A stretch of DNA of 64,000 nucleotides from Linnemannia schmuckeri. Taxonomy: Eukaryota > Mortierellomycota > Mortierellomycetes > Mortierellales > Mortierellaceae. The position numbers were made by a program, and so were the translations under genes. Of this stretch, positions 57,451 to 64,000 are shown in pieces (positions within the stretch are counted from its first letter, which is position 1; the number at the start of each line of letters is the position of its first letter). The notes below the pieces were generated by a model that was given only the letters and a program-made list of their open reading frames with translations, was not told the DNA's origin and made no database searches. The DNA is taken from contig JANATG010000001.1 of assembly GCA_029449235.1 (NCBI GenBank), positions 4,154,001 through 4,218,000 on the forward strand, written 5' to 3'.

Positions 57451-58456
57451 AACGCGCTCACCAATATGTGGTTGAAAAAAAATCACCTCAATGACTTTGG
57501 TTCGGAAGAACTGTGTATAAAGCAATTTAAGGCAACAAGAAAACCAAGGAGTAAACAGATAATAAAAGTGAGAGAGTTGTGTAGTTCCCTTGTACTGGCG
57601 GAGGCGAGTGTTTTGAAGATCAGATGTTGGAGATAAGTTGGGAGTCTTGATGAGCACTGTTGATGAATCAGTACATGCTAATTGACGGAAAGTAGGGTTT
57701 GGATGGTAAGAGCGATACTGTTTTTTTGAAGAAGGGAATGAGAGAGCGAAGGGAGGAAAGCAAAAAAAGAGGGAATAGAGAATGAAAATGAAGAGGGTCA
57801 TGTGCTGGTAATTAAGGAGAGAGGGAAAGGTGAAAAAGAAAGTAGAAGGAGAGGGAGGGTGTAAGAAAAGAAAGAAAAGGGAGGGGGAAGCAGGAGGGAG
57901 AAGAGTGGCGAGGAAGGAAAGGGAAGAAAACTGAAAGAACGGGATCCAAGGGCTGTCAACTTGTGCAACTAAGTCCAAACCAAAGTCATCCTGTAGCTTG
58001 AGAGTTCCCTATGTTGGTGGCGTATAGCCGATGCACCATTTGATCAAAAAACATGGCCTATGCTCATGATCTATCCCTCAATGCAGCCCTCGTCTTTTTT
58101 TTTCTTTTCGCTTGATCAATACCAACGAGAAACGAAAACGTAAACCTGGGACTAATAATGCACTGATTGTGGCCTAAAATCAGTTATCATGGCTGTTGTG
58201 TAGGTGATGGTGCCAAGTGCTAATGACGTCCTAATCAGCTGTCAATTTGCAACCTGATCTGCACCTTTTTATTTCTACATGTCGAACAGCCAATCTTCAA
58301 AGTCGTCCTCCTCCTCATTCTCCTCCGTGATCTGAACAGGGTCTTTTGGTCCAGCATTGATGGGTGTCGCTCTGCTGCAGCAATCCAGTCTATCAGAGTC
58401 CGCAAGGTCTAGTTCTAATCGAGGGCTTCGAGGTGATTAAAAAAAAAAAAAAGACT

Positions 58457-59795
58457 ACTTTTTGCATTTCCTTCATATTTTATTCTCCTCCTCGTCACTT
58501 TGCCGAACTGTGCCACCAATACACACGTTTTTGACCCCCACAAGAGGCGATTCGCGCAAAAGCATTGCCGTACAAGCGTTTCTGGTCTTGTCAACAAGCT
58601 CCATGTGCCCCCCCTCCTCTTTCTCTGTAATAATAAAAAGGCAAAATGACGCGCAGCAGAGGGTCCTACGGATAATATAGATTTACTTTTTATTCGAGAA
58701 TGATCGATTTGTTTGCTACGACTACCGAGTGCTGAGGAGCAAGCGAGATAGGTCAATGCAAAGGTGTAGTAGACATAGCTGAAGAAGAAAGCAACAAAAA
58801 AATGACGATTGGGGGCTGAATTAAAATGATTCAGGTCCGACCAATTCAGGGGTGGCATTGGTCGTTCAATATTTTCCTTGTCTGACGCCGTGGACACTCC
58901 TTCAACTTGAAGGGTGCCTTTCAGTCGCAGCCACTCACTCTCTTTCTTTCCATGTTGCAACGTGTGACCTTTGCCAACCCCCACCCCTTCTTTTTACTTT
59001 TCGTCCCCCTTCTTTTTCACTCCTCGTCCCCCTTCTCAGCCCTCCTACTGTTATTTTTCTACAGCATCACCTTCACCTCATTCCTCATCGCCTCCACCTT
59101 TTTTTGTTGATCCTTTTCCATCACTCCAGCGTCGATACCTCTCTCCCTCCTCCTCCGAGCCCAGCCTTTCCTCCTAAACACAACACATCCAGCACTTGTT
59201 GAACAATGCTGCAAAATGGCCTTCAACTATCACAAGCACTATGTCCTCTCGAGAGTTTAGAGTCTCCTCGTGCCACTGGTCCAAGAGGCACTGTCCACAT
59301 CGACACCCACTTGGATGCGTACGTATACAACAGGGCCTTTTCGTGGTCCCTTAAAACATGGTCCTCTAGCCAAGTTTCCTAACCTTTTATTTGTTATTTT
59401 TCCATTTACGTTATTTAGATTGGTGACTGATACGGTCATCAACGCCGAGCATGCCTCATCACAGGAAAATGTCTTGGAGACGCCACTAGAGTCACGACAG
59501 GAGCAGGGCAGCAACCCAGACAACAGCACTGCCAATACCGCCTCTACCAAGCGACAAAAGTCGGCCTATGGTGTCGACGACGTTGTCGTGAATAACAACT
59601 CGGACATTGACAACACCTCTTCCGGCAAATCTGCTCATCACACTCAGGCATTGCTTCACGACAACAGACTCGCTGTTTCAGACGTCAAAGCTCCAACACC
59701 TTCCAACTGTGACAACGAACCACAATCGCAAGCGGTGCAGGAGCTTGCGGCCACCGTTTCCAAGGACTTTACTCAAACGAGCATCAGTGCCAATC
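58457..59795. repeat. Segmental duplication, copy B (partner at 27551-28890)
   Basis: This segment, upstream and N-terminal part of the intact Sel1 gene, is nearly identical to 27551-28890. It has small insertions relative to copy A (TTCTTTTTACTTTT-type addition near 58987, CTA near 59046) and lacks an 18-bp unit in the intron. Similarity drops sharply inside the first Sel1 repeat. Confidence 0.88.
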
Positions 59796-61588
59796 TCGGC
59801 GACAAGGACGCCCAGGTTGCCCTTGGCGATATGCACAAGGATGGCGAAGGAGTCCAGCAGGACTACCGAGCAGCCATGGAATGGTATCTCCGAGCCGCCG
59901 AGCAAGGGGATCCTGTTGGTCAGCGCAAAGTCGGCGTTCTCTACGACCATGGTCACGGTGTCACACAGGATTACTCGACAGCATTGACTTGGTATCACAA
60001 ATCTTCCGACCAAGGAGACGCCCAGGCTAAATGCAACATCGGCTATCTCTACCAACACGGTCAGGGTGTACCTCAGGATTATTCGAAAGCAACTGAGTGG
60101 TTCGTCATGGCTGCCGACCTTGGAAACGCAGATGCTCAAATCAACCTCGGTAATCTTCATTATTATGGTCAAGGGGTGCCCCGTGATTATCTCCAAGCAT
60201 TGGACTGGTATCGTAAGGCAGCCGACCAAGGAGACGCAGACGGTCAATGCTGCATCGGATACCTTTACCGTGACGGTGAAGGCGTTCCTCAGGACTATTC
60301 CAAAGCGATGGAGTGGTTCCTCTTGGCTGCCGATCAAGGACACGCAGACGCGCAGAACCATATCGGCAATCTTTATTATCACGGTCAAGGTGTGCCACAG
60401 GATTATTCCCTGGCACTCGACTGGTTTCTTAAGGCGGCGGAGCAAGACGAGCCTTACGCTCAAACCAACATCGGCCACAGCTACCGCTTTGGCGAGGGAA
60501 TGGCACAGGATTTCTCCAAGGCAATGGAGTGGTACCGCAAGGCGGCCAATCAGGACCACGCCGACGCCCAGCGAAGCATCGGCTGTCTGTATCGCTTTGG
60601 TAAAGGTGTACCTCAGGACTATTCCAAAGCGATGGAGTGGTTTCTCAAGGCTGCCGATCAAGGAGACGCAGGCGCACAGAACCATATCGGCAACCTTTAT
60701 TATCACGGTCAAGGTGTGCCACAGGATTACTCCCTGGCACTCAACTGGTTTCTTAAGGCGGCAGAGCAAGACGAGTCCTACGCTCAAACCAACGTCGGAC
60801 TCAGTTACCGTGACGGTAAAGGAGTTCCTCAGGACTACTCCAAAGCGATGGAGTGGTTTGTCATGGCTGCCAATCAAGGAAGTGCCTGTGCTCAACAAAA
60901 CATTGGCTGTTTATACCGCGACGGTCAAGGTGCGGCGCAAGACTTTTGTAAGGCGATGAAATGGTTTATGAAGGCAGTCGATCAAGGAGATGCAAGTGCT
61001 CAAAGCAGCGTCGGTAGTCTGTACCTCAACGGCCAAGGCGTGAACCAGGATCGGTCCATAGCAGTGGAGTGGTTCGTGAAGGCTGCAGACCAAGGAGATA
61101 TTTTCGCCTTACTAAAACTTGGGCGGATGTATCACTACGGCGAAGGTGTGCCCCACGACCATTCCAAGGCGATGGAGTTTTACTTCAAGGCGGCGGACCA
61201 AGGCGATGTAGAGGTTTGCTGCACGATCGGGGAGATGTATAAGAACGGCGAAGGAGGGGACCAGGATTATTCCCAGGCGATGGTTTGGTATCGCAAGGCT
61301 GCTGATCAAGGAAATTCGACCGCACAACATAGTATAGGACTCTTGTACCAGCATGGCTACGGTATCCCTGTGGACTACTCGCAAGCATCGGTGTGGTTTC
61401 TCAAGGCTGCTAAGCAAGGCCACGCCGATGCGCAGTATATTGTCGGAAGCTTGTATGAGTATGGTGATGGAGTGCCTCAGGACATAACCATAGCAATGAA
61501 GTGGTATTTGAAAGCAATCAAACATGGTCACTTGGAGGCACAGGTGCGCTTTGACTATCTGTACCTATTCAAAGCCTACTTTTTATGA
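59206..61588 (+). CDS. Sel1-repeat (HCP-like) protein with 16 repeats, intact
   Basis: Exon 1 (59206-59318) and exon 2 (59419-61588) join phase 2 (GC|A) to 760 residues; the intron has GTACGT and TTTAG borders and the same position and phase as in the 25557 gene. Reading through the intron from 59270 would also stay open (772 residues), so splicing needs transcript proof. Only the first strand of the N-terminal domain remains (GTVHIDTHLDA) before LVTDTVINAEH; the central part seen in the 25557 gene is missing. After a Ser/Asn-rich linker come sixteen 36-residue Sel1 repeats (consensus AQ-x2-IG-x-LY-x2-GQGVPQDYSKAMEWFLKAADQG) and the family cap RFDYLYLFKAYFL. Repeats 5-7 and 8-10 (60230-60553, 60554-60877) are a recent 324-bp internal duplication. 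A protein-binding scaffold role is inferred; partner unknown. Confidence 0.88.
60230..60877 (+). repeat. 324-bp internal tandem duplication within Sel1 array
   Basis: Two blocks of three Sel1 repeats (60230-60553 and 60554-60877) share long near-identical stretches, for example CAGAACCATATCGGCAA and CACGGTCAAGGTGTGCCACA at a 324-bp offset. The array therefore grows by three-repeat units. Confidence 0.85.
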
Positions 61589-62367
61589 GCTTTAAACAAA
61601 GATTTTTTTTCTTCCTTTTCTTCGTTGCTTATTTTTTTCATTTCTTTGTCCCTATACGCTTTGGCATCTCTTGCTTTCTTTAGGCACTAATACTTGTAAC
61701 AAGCATTTGTTCTGTCAACAAAGAGACGTCCACCCCTCCTCTTACGCCTCCTCACACAATACCCGTTCACATTTTATGCACTTTGTCGAAGAACCATCAT
61801 CACTGTTCTTGTTGGAGAGAAAGGGTCGTAGAGGTTATCACAGCTGCCGAGTGCAATGGACCAGGGGGGCGCACATCAGTACAAAAGCATGTATGAAGAA
61901 GCTGGCGTAGAAGATGCAGGCTGTGCTTAGAGAAGGATAGGAAGAAGCAAAAAGGCCCCTCATTGATCAAAAAGGAAAAAAAGAAGCGGTGGGCTGCGTT
62001 TTGATTCAATTCAGGGGCGGAATCGGTCATTCAATTTTTCAACACTGATGAGCTTCGTGGTCTCACATCTTCGAGACATTCTTTCAGAAGTGGTGGTAAG
62101 TTCTGGTTTGGCCAGAGCTGCTCAATCTCAATGCTCACTTTCTTATTTTCCTTTTTCAAACCATGTGCCCTTGCCCTTCGCCTAGCCTTTCTCACTTCTC
62201 TCTTCTCGGCTTCCCACTTGTTTTCTCTGTCAATCCTTTTCTCTCATATCCCCTCACTCATTGTTTTATTTTATTCATCCTTCTCCATCATCCATTGTCG
62301 CAACATCTTTCCCTCCCCGCAGAGCCTAGCCTTTCTCCTCCCAAGCATAGCCAACAGCGACCCAATG
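61589..62367. other. Intergenic region with diverged Sel1 upstream block
   Basis: No gene was seen. Around 61840-62050 the sequence is a diverged copy of the upstream regions at 27820-27985 and 58730-58885 (shared GCCGAGTGC, GAAGAAGC, AATTCAGGGGYGG and GGTCRTTCAAT in order), and 62140-62340 is the CT-rich leader of the following broken copy. Confidence 0.55.
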
Positions 62368-63485
62368 ATGCTGCAAGCGACGTGCAAGACCTCCAAGCAC
62401 CTCTCGTTCAGGAAGCTCCATCCGTATTGAGACCTCCTTGGGCCCGTACGTATACAAGAGAGTCTTTCCGTGCTTACTCAAGTATGATCCCAGTACTGAC
62501 CTTTTCTTTCCGTTGTGTCGTTACTTAGATTGGCGCCTCATCAAATTGTTATGCAAGGTACTCATATCAACATCGAGCCCACCTCATTGCAGGAGAAAGT
62601 CATGGAGACACCCCTAGAGTCACCTCAGGAACACAAAAGCCACACAGACAACATCGCCGCCAATACCACCTCTACCAGCCACCAGTGGTCGGTCTCTGGT
62701 GTTGAAGAAGTTGTAGTGAATAACAACTTGAACAATGACAGCACCTCTTCCGTCAAACCTGCTCATCACACCCAGGCATTGCTTTACGACAACACGTCCA
62801 CTGTCTCAGACATTGAGGTAACAACATTTTCCTCCAATAGCTACAGTCGCAGGTAGCACAGGAGTTCGCACCCACTGTCTTCAAGGACTTTACTCAAACG
62901 AGATTCAGTGCCAATCTCGGCGACAAGGACGCCCAGATCGCTCTTGGAGATATGTACAAGGATGGCAAGGGAGCACCATAGGATTATCAGGCAGCCATGG
63001 AGTGATATCTCCAAGCCGCCGAGCAAGGGGACCCTGTTGGCCAGCGCAAAGTTGGTGTTCTCTACGACCATGGTGACGATGTCACACAGGATTGCTCGAC
63101 AGCATTGACCTGGTATCGTAAAGCTGCAGACCAAGGGAACGCACAAGCCTATTGAAACATTAGCCATTTCTATCGCGGCGGCTGCGGGGTTTCTCCGGAT
63201 TATTCCAAAGCAATAGAGTAGTTTGACACGGCCTCCGACCTAGGTAACGAAGACGCTCAATACAGCATCGGTAGCCTGTACCACTTTGGTCAAGGTGTTC
63301 CTCGCAATCACTCCCAAGGATTGTATTGGTACCGCAAGGCTGCTGAAAAGGGCGATGCCTATGCTCAGTTCAGCATCGGCAACAGTTACCGCGACGGCTG
63401 AGAAATGATCCAGAACTACGCCAAGGCGATGGAATGTTACAAAAGGGCAGCTGATGGAGGATATGCTGACGCAAAAAGTCGATAA
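62368..63485 (+). pseudogene. Broken Sel1-repeat gene
   Basis: The start ATGCTGCAAG matches the other copies, but exon 1 runs into TGA. An intron with GTACGTATAC donor and CTTAG acceptor (exon 2 from about 62529) leads to LAPHQIVMQGTHINIEPTSL and a linker closely related to the 28292 and 59206 copies. A frameshift near 62840 is followed by Sel1 repeats with TAG (62979-62981), TGA (63003-63005), TGA in AYCNI, TAG in AIEW and a further TGA near 63400, ending at TAA 63483-63485. Most nonsense changes are transitions of Trp or Gln codons. The TGA in AMEW is shared with the 28292 copy, so at least that lesion predates their separation. Confidence 0.82.
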
Positions 63486-63852
63486 CTGGAGTAACAAGGG
63501 TATGGTGTTGCAGGAGAGAAGAAACAAGGGCTGCTTAAGAGAATGTTCAATTAAATCATGCTCGATGGGCGACAAAAATTTGATCAACATGTTACAATCA
63601 TGTTCGCTTTAGTTCGCCTACCCCCTTATTCTCCTATAATAATGAATGCTTCTCGCGTCTTGCAATCACTCTCCTATTTCTACCTAAACACATTTCATTT
63701 TTAGAGATGGGCGAAGAGGAATTCTATTCGACTCTACGACGTGTTGTTGTTCGAAAGAATATTGAAAAATGGAAAGGAGAGGAGGAAGAAAAAAAAAGTA
63801 CTACAGATTGACAATGACGTCCATTACACGAACTCCCACGCCTTCTTGACCT
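63486..63852. other. Intergenic region
   Basis: No gene was seen in this 367-bp spacer between a Sel1 pseudogene and the 3' end of a minus-strand gene. An AT-rich part around 63625-63710 may hold the minus-strand polyadenylation signal. Confidence 0.45.
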
Positions 63853-64000
63853 TCATTGTATCAACTGAACCAACACATCATGATAATCCGGATGCTTCTT
63901 GTACGCCAAAAACGGATCATGCTTTCTCTTCTGGAGAAACAGCTCCATCCTGTCAACAATAAACCTCATTGCCATCCGCTTGACATCAGCATCACAACTA
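63853..64000 (-). CDS. C-terminal end of a probable BTB-domain protein (cut by window edge)
   Basis: On the minus strand an open frame enters from the right edge and ends at TGA 63855-63853 after 48 codons: SCDADVKRMAMRFIVDRMEL, then FLQKRKHDPFLAYKKHPDYH and DVLVQLIQ. The helical A-x2-FIV-x2-ME pattern followed by a PDYHDVLVQLI close resembles the end of fungal BTB proteins, like the FSHPECTAIFGEIIAELW end of the 42716 gene. Codon choice is coding-like (AAG, GAG, CTG). Product name is inferred from this short tail only. Confidence 0.5.
   Translation of the reverse strand, partial: SCDADVKRMAMRFIVDRMELFLQKRKHDPFLAYKKHPDYHDVLVQLIQ

Larger units (their letters stand above)
56087..58456. other. 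Intergenic region with coding-like and tRNA-like fragments
   Basis: No complete gene was found in this 2.4-kb region. It holds three weak fragments described separately (56420-56644 minus, 57187-57393 plus, 57374-57450) and a purine-rich stretch at about 57720-57960 that opens a long but low-complexity frame on the minus strand. Confidence 0.5.

Noticed and set aside
57184..57978. 264-codon minus-strand open frame
   Set aside because: Mostly Phe/Leu/Pro/Ser low complexity from a purine-rich plus strand, with no family likeness; length alone is not support.
59678..60898. 406-codon open frame on the minus strand under the Sel1 array
   Set aside because: It mirrors the repeating codons of the plus-strand Sel1 gene; similar antisense frames appear under the 25557 and 28292 copies. 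The plus strand has the family signature and intron.

Overview
The window is nuclear DNA of a filamentous fungus. Genes are split by short GT..AG introns, leaders are pyrimidine-rich, and the spacers carry homopolymers and microsatellites. Many Sel1-repeat (HCP-like) genes, an F-box/LRR gene, BTB genes and tandem CYP52/CYP86-clan P450s together suggest early-diverging Mucoromycota, most likely Mortierellaceae. That placement is inference from gene content, not from a search.

Layout, left to right. 1-683 (-): N-terminal part of an F-box/LRR gene cut by the edge. 1005-1856 (+): O6-alkylguanine-DNA alkyltransferase. 2111-3004: broken Sel1 gene. 3005-9546: gene-poor stretch. 9547-12057 (+): F-box/WD40 ubiquitin-ligase subunit of Met30/SconB type. 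12573-14503 (+): prohibitin 1. 15108-24250: tandem, segmentally duplicated pair of P450 genes, both (-), with a Sel1 relic between them. 25557-36066: Sel1 cluster with one intact gene and three broken copies, plus a weak small ORF and a secreted protein with an alanine-proline-rich tandem repeat. 37594-42354 (-): tandem family of small, probably mitochondrial, single-span proteins with a PPCGxxCxC motif (two intact, two frameshifted, one relic). 42716-45086 (+): MATH/BTB protein. 45352-47302 (-): PA2G4/EBP1-like protein. 47765-50161 (+): actin-related protein 3. 51578-56086 (+): Mga2/Spt23-type membrane-tethered transcription factor. 58457-63485: second Sel1 block with one intact 16-repeat gene and one pseudogene; its first 1.3 kb nearly duplicates 27551-28890. 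63853-64000 (-): C-terminal end of a probable BTB protein.

The single-copy conserved genes serve DNA repair, ubiquitin-dependent regulation, mitochondrial organisation, ribosome-linked growth control, actin branching and lipid-desaturation control. They alternate with fast-evolving families (Sel1, P450, CxxxC mitochondrial proteins, F-box, BTB) that show tandem duplication, gene conversion and decay. The most notable signals are the undescribed small mitochondrial-type gene family, the mosaic Sel1 pseudogene broken only by three single-transition stops, and the short conserved N-terminal domain in front of the Sel1 repeats. Intron borders were read by eye from splice consensus, frame and family conservation, without transcript data.
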